The notes: generated by a model not told the origin, from the letters alone. Positions 1 to 7,341 are shown, counted from the stretch's first letter. The stretch: 26,819 nucleotides of DNA from Thermococcus sp. (GCA_027023165.1 JALVWX010000221.1:1-26819); one strand, 5' to 3'. Made by a program: numbers and translations.

Positions 1-464
1 GCCCCCAAGCGAGGCCTTCCGTCGATGAAAATTTTCACCGCTACCTTCTCACTACTACCGTTTTCTTGGAGCAGGGTGAAGGTAAAGACGTTCTCTTTTC
101 CAAGGAACATCCAGTTAAGACCCGGTGAAAACGGCCCCTCGTAATCGTCAGTTATCCTTGAAAGCGCGTACCAGAGTGGAAGCTTTATCCTCGCAGGTGG
201 TTTGAACCAGAGTGGCTTTTCACCCCACCACGCCATTCGCTCTCTGCCGTTGTATTCCACATAGAGTAGCGCCTCTCCCGGCTTCAGCTCAACGCCGTTG
301 ACTGAACTGATGTAAACAGCGAGCTTCCCATTTTGACTCGCGTTCAGGGTGCAAACTACATATCTCACCGTTGCGTTAATCGTGTGGGGACAGTCCACAG
401 TTGCACCGCTGGCGGTAGGGGCCAATAAAAGGAGAATGAAAAAGACGGGCAGGAGTCTCTTCAT
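1..464 (-). CDS. Secreted or membrane protein, 3' part outside window
   Basis: Partial gene running off the left edge; about 154 N-terminal residues are visible. The protein begins with a clear signal peptide (MKRLLPVFFILLLLAPTASG) and continues into an extracellular domain with two cysteines about 14 residues apart, near residues 25 and 38. The ATG overlaps the stop codon of the upstream gene as ATGA, so the two are translationally coupled. The ectodomain is paralogous to that of the upstream neighbour: both start GAT followed by a hydrophobic residue and a cysteine, share an S-x-NGV element, and share KENV-(F/L)-TF followed by ENG and then a GR motif. The neighbour goes on to several membrane helices, so this one may as well, but that part is not in the window. 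I do not recognise a named family. The reading frame is certain; the function is unknown. Confidence 0.85.
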   Translation of the reverse strand, partial: MKRLLPVFFILLLLAPTASGATVDCPHTINATVRYVVCTLNASQNGKLAVYISSVNGVELKPGEALLYVEYNGRERMAWWGEKPLWFKPPARIKLPLWYALSRITDDYEGPFSPGLNWMFLGKENVFTFTLLQENGSSEKVAVKIFIDGRPRLG

Positions 465-1684
465 TCGTCTCCCTCCAGCTTTCTCCGCTTTATCACGTCA
501 TCGAACCTTTCTAAAAGTTCCTTAACCTCCGGGCTTCTCTGGAACACGGGTAGATCCTCAATGCTTGGAGCGGTCTCGATTTTGGAGACAACAAGATAAG
601 GATGCAGAAAAGCCATTGCCAGGAAAATCACGCCGAAGGCAAAGTCGGGGTGGATGAGAATGACCAGGGCAAACGCCGCTACCAGCGACGCGGGGAGGGC
701 GAGCTTTCTCATCAATACATTGATTCTTGACTCCTTGTTAAGGAGGAAGAGGAGGAAAAATGAGAGCACCCCAAATGGCACCAGCTTGAAATCCAGGGGC
801 CAGCCTCCCAGCGGCACGACTGCCAGTGGCACCCACTCCAGACCGGTTAATGGGGCCTCCCTGATGATGTAGGGATGTCCGCTTCTCCAGGCGTCCCACA
901 CGAACAGGAGCCACTCAAGCGTTAGAAAGGCGAGCACCACGGTCAGAATGTAAAGCCCAACATCGCTCACAATACGCAAGGGCGTGGCCAAGAGATAAAA
1001 TAAAATGGGGACCACAAACAGCCCTCCCCCTCGGAAGAGAAAGCCCCCTGTCACCGCGAACCCTGCCCTGGATGGCTGAGGGGGTTTTGGTCTATTCTCT
1101 CCGGAAGTTTCTGACGACTCCTTCTCGGTTTCTAATCCCCTAGACTTTGAGGCGAACCGGAACAGGATAAAAACACCGGTCACGAGTATCAATGCGAGGA
1201 AGGCCCCGGACAAAACCCCGTTTTCCCAGGGATACGGAACCCTCCCAGAGATGTAAACGGTGACGTTCTTCTCCTCAACCGTTCCGTTTTCGCCGAGTAT
1301 TTCAAACGTCAGAACGTTCTCCTTGTTGTAAAGGACCCAGTAGTGATTCGAACCGAGCCATGTCCTCCCGGCAAACTCCCTCATTGTGCTTTTGAGACCC
1401 ACGGTGAAGTTGAAAGGTGCTACAAGGTAGGCGCCTCCAGGGTTTGCCCTTACGGTTTGACTCCGCCCAACGATATGTCCTGTCGCCTCGATGTTGGAAG
1501 AATCCATCCCAACGCCATTTAAGGACTTCAAGTAGAACCTAAAGCTCTCGTTTCCCGTTCCGGCGAGGGTGCACTTCAACTTGAGGCCCGGGGCAGTCAC
1601 ATGATTACCGCAGGTGATCGTCGCCCCAGCAACGGCAGGAACGAAGAGAAGTACCACTAGGATTGCCATAACTGCCCTTCTCAT
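461..1684 (-). CDS. Membrane protein with secreted N-terminal domain, paralog of downstream gene
   Basis: 407 residues. A signal peptide (about 1-20, ending VAGA) precedes an ectodomain of about 130 residues with two early cysteines (ITC and KCTL). A transmembrane helix follows at about 153-174, then a charged, Pro-rich linker (about 177-203) and a C-terminal block of six or so hydrophobic helices, ending in a charged tail. The ATG at 1684 is preceded by a near-palindromic TATA box about 34 bp upstream and has no Shine-Dalgarno box, which suggests a very short leader. Its stop overlaps the start of the downstream paralog (ATGA). The ectodomain also shares the pattern (Y/F)-LV-x-PFN-(F/V)-(T/S)-V with the divergent gene across the promoter. 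No family name can be given. The architecture suggests a surface sensor or envelope protein, but that is inference. Confidence 0.85.
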   Translation of the reverse strand: MRRAVMAILVVLLFVPAVAGATITCGNHVTAPGLKLKCTLAGTGNESFRFYLKSLNGVGMDSSNIEATGHIVGRSQTVRANPGGAYLVAPFNFTVGLKSTMREFAGRTWLGSNHYWVLYNKENVLTFEILGENGTVEEKNVTVYISGRVPYPWENGVLSGAFLALILVTGVFILFRFASKSRGLETEKESSETSGENRPKPPQPSRAGFAVTGGFLFRGGGLFVVPILFYLLATPLRIVSDVGLYILTVVLAFLTLEWLLFVWDAWRSGHPYIIREAPLTGLEWVPLAVVPLGGWPLDFKLVPFGVLSFFLLFLLNKESRINVLMRKLALPASLVAAFALVILIHPDFAFGVIFLAMAFLHPYLVVSKIETAPSIEDLPVFQRSPEVKELLERFDDVIKRRKLEGDE

Positions 1685-1710
1685 TTAAACTCCCATATAG
1701 TCAGAACATA

Positions 1711-1725
1711 AAACTTTTTAAAGTT
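1711..1725. promoter_or_regulatory. Shared bidirectional TATA box
   Basis: The 14-mer aactttttaaagtt (1712-1725) is almost its own reverse complement and is the only TATA-like element in the 60-bp gap between two divergent genes. Its centre lies about 27 bp upstream of the plus-strand ATG (1745) and about 34 bp upstream of the minus-strand ATG (1684). Both distances suit archaeal TBP-dependent starts with little or no leader. Neither gene has a Shine-Dalgarno box. Confidence 0.6.
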
Positions 1726-1744
1726 ATTCCCAACATACAGCACC

Positions 1745-2926
1745 ATGAGAAAGACAACGGCAGCTAGAATCATACTCATACTTCTCTTGCTCAGTTTGAG
1801 GAGTGTTGGCGCGAGCAATATGGGAAAGCACGACAATATTACCATTACATGTCCACAGGTAAAGCTCGTGGGTACCTGGGAGGAAGTTACGGGGTTCCAT
1901 ATCAAGATTAAGGATAACTGCAGTGCCTTTCTTGTGAACCCGTTCAACGTGAGCGTGAGGTACAACCATGCCGAGGGGTTTGATTTGAACGCTTACCCCA
2001 ATGATTACTCCAGTGTTGATGTGGGTTATCCAAGGCTTGACTTTCCAAGGGTATGGATCAAGCCCGGAGAGACCCTGAAAGGCAACACCTCGATCCAAGG
2101 CAGGATTTTTGGGATTAACGGCCTGTTTGAGGTGCTCCGTGCCGGCAACATCAAGATAATCGGTGTGGGAACCTTGGCCATGATAGCCAAGAAGGGAAAC
2201 AACACCTCACCTGTTTTTATGGATTTTAAACTTAGACTGAGTCCCAAGATTGTAGTGGACTGGAAAACCGTCGCCCCCGTGGCATCTGTTATTCTCTTTC
2301 CATTTATCTGGTTCGCCCTCGGAATTTTGCTCTCACTTCTAAACAGGAAGAGGGAAGACAGAGCATGGGGATGGGGGCTTTTCACAGCGTATAGTGCAAT
2401 ATGGGCAGGTCTAGGGCTGATGATAACAGCTCCGAGTCCAAGAACCCAGCTCGTCGCCACTGCTTCCCTGGAGTCGCTTATCCTGGCATTGTGGGTTTCT
2501 ATAGCAAACAGGACTACACCCAGAAAACCGGAGGGTACCACACATTTCCTGGGAAATGCGGTCCTGTTCTTCCTAGGGCTGTCTATTTTAATGGCGTTAG
2601 CTGGAGGTTATCTCGGAGGAGGCTCGGAGGTGACGGGAGGGATACTTTTTCTGATTGTTATCTTTGGGGTGCTATCGTACTACGTCACCGATAAATCAAT
2701 CAGGGAAGAGGAAGATAAGGGGAAGATTCCAAGGATATACCCCCTTCCACTGGGCATTGCACTGTTCTTTTTCGCATATCCCGTGGCAGTCGTTTTCTGG
2801 ATAATCGGGTGGGACGCTGGCTTAGAGGCACTTCTTGCCATTACGGCGTTGTTCTTTACCGCTGGCCTGTGGCTCGTAGGAAAAGCGAAGGGGACGGTCA
2901 AAGCGTGTAATCCAGAACCTTCTTAG
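1745..2926 (+). CDS. Membrane protein with secreted N-terminal domain
   Basis: 393 residues. The signal peptide spans about residues 1-23 (ending VGA-S). An ectodomain of about 150 residues follows, with two cysteines (TITC and DNC) and several N-x-S/T sites. After it come two helices around 175-200, a short basic loop, and four to six further helices to the C-terminus. The order of parts matches the divergent gene at 461-1684. The elements ITC and [10 protein letters not shown] resemble ITC and YLVAPFNFTV in that gene, so the two are probably distant relatives. The start is supported by the TATA box 27 bp upstream. Base composition looks more AT-rich than the housekeeping genes to the right, which is compatible with accessory status. 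The 3' end overlaps the convergent DUF1931 gene by 29 bp. No specific function can be assigned. Confidence 0.85.
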   Translation: MRKTTAARIILILLLLSLRSVGASNMGKHDNITITCPQVKLVGTWEEVTGFHIKIKDNCSAFLVNPFNVSVRYNHAEGFDLNAYPNDYSSVDVGYPRLDFPRVWIKPGETLKGNTSIQGRIFGINGLFEVLRAGNIKIIGVGTLAMIAKKGNNTSPVFMDFKLRLSPKIVVDWKTVAPVASVILFPFIWFALGILLSLLNRKREDRAWGWGLFTAYSAIWAGLGLMITAPSPRTQLVATASLESLILALWVSIANRTTPRKPEGTTHFLGNAVLFFLGLSILMALAGGYLGGGSEVTGGILFLIVIFGVLSYYVTDKSIREEEDKGKIPRIYPLPLGIALFFFAYPVAVVFWIIGWDAGLEALLAITALFFTAGLWLVGKAKGTVKACNPEPS

Positions 2927-3359
2927 CTTCCTCAATGTGCTCGGGGTAGACGTTCTTAATCTCGGGATGGAGGGCCTTGACGACCCTGCCGACGAGCACG
3001 AAGAGGGTTCCTGTTATGACCGGAAGCTCGTTTACCACATCTTCCTCAAGCGGGATATCCCCCGGTATCTTCTTGAGGACGTACTTCCTGATAGGCTCCA
3101 TCTGGACCTTCTCGTCCTCTATGACCGCCCTGAACAGCTCCATCGACGATCTGAATCCCTTGGTTATCGGGATGTGGCGCATCTTTATCGTGCTTGAGCG
3201 CTCGGCCTTCGCGTTTTCGTAGGCAACCTCAAAGAGGTCTGCCAGCTTCTTCTCGACGATCTCCATCATCTCTTCGGCGCGCGGCTTAATGACCGCGAGT
3301 TCGCACGTCCTTTCCAGAATCTTCTGGAGCTGCGGGTAAGGTATCACCATCTCTGCCAT
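2898..3359 (-). CDS. DUF1931 family histone-fold-like protein
   Basis: 153 residues from the ATG giving [12 protein letters not shown] recognise the DUF1931 pattern: [10 protein letters not shown] in mid-protein, and near the C-terminus [21 protein letters not shown] followed by [15 protein letters not shown]. Solved members of this family fold as two histone folds in one chain, resembling a histone dimer; the two halves here would be about residues 8-70 and 85-150. The role is not established, and DNA association is inferred from the fold. The start is set by aGGTGAT ending four bases before the ATG. An in-frame GTG at 3368 lies within that box and is unlikely. A TATA box (3414-3421) predicts a leader of about 30 nt. 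The last 29 bp overlap the convergent membrane-protein gene. Confidence 0.88.
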   Translation of the reverse strand: MAEMVIPYPQLQKILERTCELAVIKPRAEEMMEIVEKKLADLFEVAYENAKAERSSTIKMRHIPITKGFRSSMELFRAVIEDEKVQMEPIRKYVLKKIPGDIPLEEDVVNELPVITGTLFVLVGRVVKALHPEIKNVYPEHIEEAKKVLDYTL

Positions 3360-3377
3360 AATCATCACCTCTGTTCA

Positions 3378-3390
3378 GGGGTTCTGCCCC
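3378..3390 (-). other. Small hairpin near the mRNA 5' end of the DUF1931 gene
   Basis: The message strand reads ggggcagaacccc, a 4-bp G:C stem with a 5-nt loop. Counting about 26 bp from the TATA box at 3414-3421 places the transcription start near 3391, so the hairpin would sit at the very 5' end of a leader of about 30 nt. Its function is unknown and the stem is short. Confidence 0.3.
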
Positions 3391-3413
3391 GGACATTTTT
3401 AGTTACTTTTTGT

Positions 3414-3421
3414 ATTTAAAT
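3414..3421 (-). promoter_or_regulatory. TATA box for the DUF1931 gene
   Basis: atttaaat (3414-3421) is a self-complementary TATA box 55-60 bp upstream of the DUF1931 ATG. That predicts a leader of about 30 nt, which would include the GAGGTGAT Shine-Dalgarno box. Confidence 0.5.
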
Positions 3422-3439
3422 GTTTCGGTGGTGTGAGGG

Positions 3440-3448
3440 TTTTTAAAA
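3440..3448 (+). promoter_or_regulatory. TATA box for the MobA-like gene
   Basis: tttttaaaa lies about 25 bp before the ATG at 3469, which has no Shine-Dalgarno box. This implies leaderless transcription and supports that start over the upstream in-frame codon at 3433, which lies before the TATA box. Confidence 0.55.
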
Positions 3449-3468
3449 GCCAATTCCAAGGTTCAACC

Positions 3469-4056
3469 ATGAGGGGTTTGATACTCGCGTTCCCAGAAAA
3501 GAGGTGGGAGAACTATACAATCCCAATCAACGATGAGCCGGTGGTGAAGTTCACCGAGAGAAGACTTTTGATGAGCAAGAGAATAGACGAGGTCCTCACC
3601 GTCGTAAGAAAGGACAAGCTGAAGACCTACTCGCTTCATGTAATGAACCCCGTTCCGGTGAACGCGAAAAATAAAATGGAGGCCCTCCTGAAGACCCTTC
3701 CCGATGAGCCGTTTTTCTTGGTTGAGGGCAACATGCCTCTCGTAATGCCCTTCCTGGTGAACTACTTGGTCGGCCTCTTCTACGAGAACGGGCCGGAGGC
3801 ACTGATACCAGTCTGGAAGGATGGGAAGGCTGAGATTACACACGCGGTCTACGAGCCAGACGCGCTGGCGGATGCGATAGAGGCCGCTTTATCCGAAGGA
3901 TACCGGAGCCTGAGCAGAATAACCGAGTTCCTCGACTACGAGCTTGTGTCGATAGAGGAGCTGGCCAGGAGGAATCCCAAAGTTACGCTTAGCTTCTTCA
4001 AGGTCAGGAACTCCTTCGACGTGAGCTTCGCGGGGAGGGCTCTTGGGGAAAAATAA
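3469..4056 (+). CDS. MobA-like NTP transferase with degenerate nucleotide loop
   Basis: 195 residues from the ATG giving MRGLILAFPEKRW. The outline is that of the MobA/GlmU-type nucleotidyltransferase fold (molybdenum cofactor guanylyltransferase family). It has an N-terminal LILA strand, a basic-residue region leading to IDEVLTVV, a mid-protein FFLVEGNMPLVMP that corresponds to the family's D-x-P metal-site strand, and ALIPVWKDGKAEITHAVYEP, which matches the family's acceptor-site segment. The usual LAGGxSxRMG loop is replaced by LAFPEKRWENY, and the catalytic Asp before MP is Asn (GNMP). Activity may therefore be altered or lost. No molybdopterin genes are nearby. The start is supported by the TATA box 25 bp upstream. 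Family assignment is fairly secure; the reaction is not. Confidence 0.75.
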   Translation: MRGLILAFPEKRWENYTIPINDEPVVKFTERRLLMSKRIDEVLTVVRKDKLKTYSLHVMNPVPVNAKNKMEALLKTLPDEPFFLVEGNMPLVMPFLVNYLVGLFYENGPEALIPVWKDGKAEITHAVYEPDALADAIEAALSEGYRSLSRITEFLDYELVSIEELARRNPKVTLSFFKVRNSFDVSFAGRALGEK

Positions 4057-4102
4057 TGGAAAGTCAAGAGCTTTTGAAGATAACTGGGGAACAGGAAATG
4101 CC

Positions 4103-4624
4103 TCAGAGCACACCGGTGGTTTTTCTCACTGTTTTTGCAGTTGCTACAGTCAGCGCCGCCTTCAGGAGGTCGAGCGGCAGGAACGGCAGGACGCCGGCTT
4201 CGAGGGCCTTTTCAAAGTTTCCGCCGAGGTAAAATCCCAGCCTGATCCAGCCGAGGATGTAGATGGCAGCAAGTCCGAGGAGGGCACCTACGGTCATTCC
4301 CCAGACGCTTTCGCCGCTCTTCTCGGTAACGTACCCCGTGAGCAGGGCCGCTATCGGAAACGCAAGCAGATAGCCGCCGGTGGGGCCGTAAATATGAGCA
4401 AAGCCGCCCGAGAACTCCGCGAAGACGGGAAAGCCTAATGCGCCAACGAGAACGTAGGTGAGCTGGCTCAGGAAGCCCAGCCTCGCGCCCAGGAGAAGCC
4501 CGCTCAGGAGGACGAAGAAGACCTGGAAGGTGAAGGGAACCGGGCCGATTGGAACGCTTATCTGCGCCCCTACGGCCGTTAGAGCCGCAAAGAGTCCCGC
4601 GAAGGCAACGTCCTTTGAGTTCAT
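4103..4624 (-). CDS. bioY: BioY biotin-binding S component of ECF transporter
   Basis: 173 residues, about six membrane helices, the usual BioY length. Recognisable family features are the start KDVAFAGLFAALTAVGAQIS with PIGPVPFTFQVFFVLLSGLLLG, the LGFPVFAEFSGGFAHIYGPTGGYL segment and the GWIRLGFYLGG region. BioY binds biotin in the membrane and works with an energy-coupling module, here encoded divergently by the next two genes. The ATG at 4624 follows GGTGG with a three-base gap; an upstream TTG at 4639 has no such support. A possible TATA box, ggtttttaac, is at 4681-4690 on this strand, inside the divergent ATPase coding region. No biotin protein ligase or BirA-like operator is seen in the window. 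Assignment is confident; specificity for biotin follows from the family. Confidence 0.93.
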   Translation of the reverse strand: MNSKDVAFAGLFAALTAVGAQISVPIGPVPFTFQVFFVLLSGLLLGARLGFLSQLTYVLVGALGFPVFAEFSGGFAHIYGPTGGYLLAFPIAALLTGYVTEKSGESVWGMTVGALLGLAAIYILGWIRLGFYLGGNFEKALEAGVLPFLPLDLLKAALTVATAKTVRKTTGVL

Positions 4625-4640
4625 CTTACCACCCTGCAAA

Positions 4641-4650
4641 CCTTTTAAAG
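4641..4650 (+). promoter_or_regulatory. TATA box for the ECF ATPase gene
   Basis: ccttttaaag is centred about 26 bp before the ATG at 4672, which has no Shine-Dalgarno box, so the message is probably leaderless. It is too close to the bioY start (about 20 bp) to serve that gene. Confidence 0.55.
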
Positions 4651-4671
4651 TGCCTGCTTGAATTCCCCACG

Positions 4672-5481
4672 ATGATCCGGGTTAAAAACCTTCACCACAC
4701 CTACGAAAACGGCCGTGAGGTGCTCAAGGGAATAGACTTCGAGATGGGGAACGAGGTAGTGGCGTTAGTCGGCCAGAACGGGAGCGGCAAGACTACCTTC
4801 GCCAAGCACCTGAACGGCTTGCTCAAACCGACCTCCGGCAGTGTTGAGGTTGAGGGACTCGACACGAGGGAGCACACGGTCGCGGAGCTTAGCAGGCTCG
4901 TTGGCTACGTCTTCCAGAACCCGGAACACATGTTCTTTGAGGAGAACGTTTTTAGGGAGGTCGCCTTCGGGCCTAAGAACCTCGGGCTGAGCGATGAGGA
5001 AGTGGAAAAGCGCGTGAGGTGGGCACTGAAAGCGGTAAACCTCGAGGGCTACGAGGAAAGAACCCCTTACTCGCTCAGCGGAGGCGAGAAGCAAAGGCTG
5101 GCCATAGCCTGCGTTCTGGCCATGAAGCCCCACTACATCATCCTCGACGAGCCGACTACCGGCCTCGACGCGAGAAGCTCGGAGAGCGTGGTTGAAGCGA
5201 TAGAGAGACTCCACTTCGAGGGGCATGGAATTTTGCTGATCACCCACGACATGGAACTCGTCCTCAGGTTAGCCGGGAGGGTGGTGCTCCTCGAGAACGG
5301 GAGGAAGGCCTTCGATGGCCCCGTTGAGGAGTTCTTCTCTATGGACCTTCGTCCCTATGGCCTTGAGAGACCGGAACTGTTGGAGCTCAGCGAGAGGCTC
5401 GGCACTGGATTCGTGAGGAGAGTACGGGAGCTAATGGAAAAACTGGACGGTGAGAACGTTGATGGCGCAGTTCTACCATGA
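4672..5481 (+). CDS. ECF transporter ATPase (BioM/EcfA)
   Basis: 269 residues. Complete ABC ATPase: Walker A GQNGSGKT (about 34-41), a Q-loop at VFQNPEHMFFEENV (the Q-N-P form typical of ECF ATPases), signature LSGGEKQR (about 139), Walker B YIILDEPTTGLD (about 156) and switch His in ITHDM. It hydrolyses ATP on the cytoplasmic side to drive substrate uptake with the EcfT gene that follows and the divergent bioY. The start at 4672 fits the TATA box at 4641-4650. Its end overlaps the EcfT start by 20 bp, so the two are co-translated. It could also serve other S components; the bioY neighbour favours a dedicated BioMNY system. Confidence 0.93.
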   Translation: MIRVKNLHHTYENGREVLKGIDFEMGNEVVALVGQNGSGKTTFAKHLNGLLKPTSGSVEVEGLDTREHTVAELSRLVGYVFQNPEHMFFEENVFREVAFGPKNLGLSDEEVEKRVRWALKAVNLEGYEERTPYSLSGGEKQRLAIACVLAMKPHYIILDEPTTGLDARSSESVVEAIERLHFEGHGILLITHDMELVLRLAGRVVLLENGRKAFDGPVEEFFSMDLRPYGLERPELLELSERLGTGFVRRVRELMEKLDGENVDGAVLP

Positions 5482-6223
5482 GAGAGATTCCTTCCTCCAC
5501 CGCCTTGATCCGAGGGTGAAGATAATCGGAACGGCCCTTGGGATAGCTGCGGTAATGCTCTACAACGACCCGGTGATTCTAATACCCCTGTTCTTCGTCT
5601 TCCTCTTTACAGGCGCGTTCCTGGGAAAAATCTCCATCGGAGAACAGCTGGCGCTCCTGAAGCCTCTCCTGCCGATCGTCATAATAACAATCGCAGTCTG
5701 GCCCCTGATATACAAGCCGAGGCTCATGGGCGTTCTGTTTGGAATATCCTTCTCGATGAGACTCCTTACCTTCGCCCTGCTCACGTTCCTTCTTCTGGCC
5801 ACAACGAGCCAGACGGACCTCATCCTCGGCTTCGTTAAGCTCGGCATGCCCCACGAGTACGGTTTAACCGTTTCCATCTCCCTTAGATACATCCCAACAC
5901 TTTACAGGCTCGCGGGGACGATAATGGACGCCCAGAAGAGTCGCGGCTGGGAGGTTGAGAAGGGCAACTTCATAACCCGCGCAAGGAAGATGACCGCCGT
6001 TCTCATACCCCTCCTCGTTTCTTCCCTCAAAACCGCCCACGATCTAAGCATAGCCCTCGAAAGCAGAGGCTTTGGGGCATCGCCGAGGAGAACCTTCATT
6101 CGGGACATAAGAATGACCAAAAGGGACTATGCGGTTCTCGCTTTCACGGTTGGACTCTTCCTGCTGGCCCTCTATGCTCGCTACGGTCTTGGATTTGGCC
6201 ACATAAGCATCTACCCGCGGTGA
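5462..6223 (+). CDS. ECF transporter transmembrane protein (BioN/EcfT)
   Basis: 253 residues. The N-terminus has FYHERDSFLHRLDPRVKI, the classic EcfT opening, then several hydrophobic helices. Two short coupling motifs that insert into the ATPases are visible: KSRGWE (about residue 159) and ESRGFG (about 200), the S/A-R-G type of the family. It links the ATPase to the S component BioY. The ATG at 5462 sits eight bases after GGTGA, while an in-frame GTG at 5450 overlaps that box and is less likely. The gene begins inside the ATPase gene (20-bp overlap), and its 3' end overlaps the convergent RecA-like gene by 13 bp. Confidence 0.92.
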   Translation: MAQFYHERDSFLHRLDPRVKIIGTALGIAAVMLYNDPVILIPLFFVFLFTGAFLGKISIGEQLALLKPLLPIVIITIAVWPLIYKPRLMGVLFGISFSMRLLTFALLTFLLLATTSQTDLILGFVKLGMPHEYGLTVSISLRYIPTLYRLAGTIMDAQKSRGWEVEKGNFITRARKMTAVLIPLLVSSLKTAHDLSIALESRGFGASPRRTFIRDIRMTKRDYAVLAFTVGLFLLALYARYGLGFGHISIYPR

Positions 6224-6852
6224 AGAAACGGCCTGGTCAGGGAGTCGATGGGAATTGAGTGGTCGCCGACGCTGGCAACGTATTCCGCCGGAGCGCGGAG
6301 AACCGTTATGTTCATACGGTGGTGGCCGCGGTAGGAGCTTGTTCTAAGGACCGCGAGAAGGTCAAAGATTTCCGGCAGGAGAAAGAGCTTTCCAAACTCT
6401 CCCGGAAGGTCGAGTTCGTTGAGTTCCAGCGAGGAGTGACAGAGAACCACGCTCAGGCCCCTCTCATCGGCGGTTCGCTTTATCTCCACCACTTCCTTCC
6501 CCGAGAGACCCAAGAGGAGGGGAAACCTGCGGACCACAACTAGGGAGTCCTCTTCGACGAGTTTCAGGGCATCCATCAGCTCCTCCGCGGTGTAGGCGCT
6601 TCCCGCGTAGAGGTTTGAGGTCGACTCGCTCAGCTTCTCAAGAACCCGGACGGAGAGACCCCCAGGGCCGATGTGGTATGCGGGACCATCCTTCAGGGCT
6701 GTGGCTATAAGGTGGTGAATGAAAACCTCCTCCGCGAGCTGGTCCGCGAAGACGATACCCGAGACACTCCCGGCTGGCAGGGCCACTGGAAAAGCGTCGA
6801 AGGGTTTCACCTCACGCGGCTGAAGCTCGGCTGGCTTGAAGAACATACCCAT
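6211..6852 (-). CDS. RecA-fold-like protein without a P-loop
   Basis: 213 residues from the ATG giving MGMFFKPAELQ. I do not recognise a named family, but the shape is that of a short RadA/RadB/KaiC-type RecA domain. Residues 28-56 (GSVSGIVFAD to ATALKDG) align in length and hydrophobic pattern with the strand, P-loop and helix that open such domains. The loop itself is FADQLAEE (35-42), with no G-x-x-G-K-T. A strand SLVVVRRFPLLL is where Walker B should be, followed by a helix and the strand LSVVLCHSS, then a strand pair near MNITVLRAP. ATP binding is therefore unlikely. A TATA box 27 bp upstream and no Shine-Dalgarno box support a leaderless start. Its last 13 bp overlap the EcfT gene. The fold is inference; the reading frame is secure. 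Confidence 0.75.
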   Translation of the reverse strand: MGMFFKPAELQPREVKPFDAFPVALPAGSVSGIVFADQLAEEVFIHHLIATALKDGPAYHIGPGGLSVRVLEKLSESTSNLYAGSAYTAEELMDALKLVEEDSLVVVRRFPLLLGLSGKEVVEIKRTADERGLSVVLCHSSLELNELDLPGEFGKLFLLPEIFDLLAVLRTSSYRGHHRMNITVLRAPAEYVASVGDHSIPIDSLTRPFLHRG

Positions 6853-6874
6853 CACAGAGAATTCGTGCGGTAAG

Positions 6875-6883
6875 TATTTATAA
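6875..6883 (-). promoter_or_regulatory. TATA box for the RecA-like gene
   Basis: Message strand ttataaata, centred about 27 bp upstream of the ATG at 6852. It defines a leaderless start and excludes the upstream in-frame ATG at 6900. Confidence 0.6.
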
Positions 6884-6921
6884 TTTTCCTTCCGGCCCAC
6901 GGGAAAGTAAAAGGGATGAAC

Positions 6922-7311
6922 TCAGATTGCTGAGAGTGCTCCGAGTGCAAAGAGTCCCAGGGCGGCGAGTATGCCCACTACGATGCCCGCTATAATGGCC
7001 GCAATCAGCCAGGCCAGAAAAGCCTTGAGCCAGCCGGTGTCGAAGACGACCTTCACCACCCAGAGGTTGGCCAGGAAGCCCAGGAGGGGAGCGAGGGGTG
7101 CGAAGACGAGGGCCGTTAACGCCGCTATTATGCCCCCGAGAATGCCGCCGCCGAGTATCGCCACTATAGACCTGCCTATCGAGGCCTTCTCTATACCGAT
7201 GAGCTTTCCTGCCAACCACAGGAAAATCGCCGCTATGAAGAGAGCCACTAAAAAGGCAACTATCCCCACCGCGCCTATCTGAAGCAGAGGGTCGTGCATA
7301 TAGCCGTACAT
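6922..7311 (-). CDS. Small hydrophobic membrane protein
   Basis: 129 residues, almost entirely hydrophobic. One helix lies at about 12-37, a Gly/Ala-rich helical hairpin at about 47-88 (ILGGGILGGIIAALTALVFAP), and another helical pair at about 95-128. The only charged stretch is the short loop KLIGIEKASIGR. The start ATG follows GGTGATGTC, and a TATA box (gtttaaatac on this strand, 7341-7350) lies 35 bp upstream, giving a leader of about 9 nt. There is no recognisable family and no clear functional partner; the upstream neighbour is divergent and the downstream one has its own promoter. Confidence 0.8.
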   Translation of the reverse strand: MYGYMHDPLLQIGAVGIVAFLVALFIAAIFLWLAGKLIGIEKASIGRSIVAILGGGILGGIIAALTALVFAPLAPLLGFLANLWVVKVVFDTGWLKAFLAWLIAAIIAGIVVGILAALGLFALGALSAI

Positions 7312-7341
7312 GACATCACCGTTTTGAGTACGTCTTCAAGG

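Noticed and set aside
4549..4671. Upstream extension of the ECF ATPase to 4549
   Set aside because: It would run through the bioY start and the ATPase promoter. The TATA box at 4641-4650 and conserved ABC N-terminus fix the start at 4672.
6896..6940. Possible C/D-box RNA (gatga and ctga elements near 6915-6933)
   Set aside because: The boxes are only about ten bases apart, box C is imperfect, no second pair follows, and most of the stretch codes for the end of the small membrane protein.
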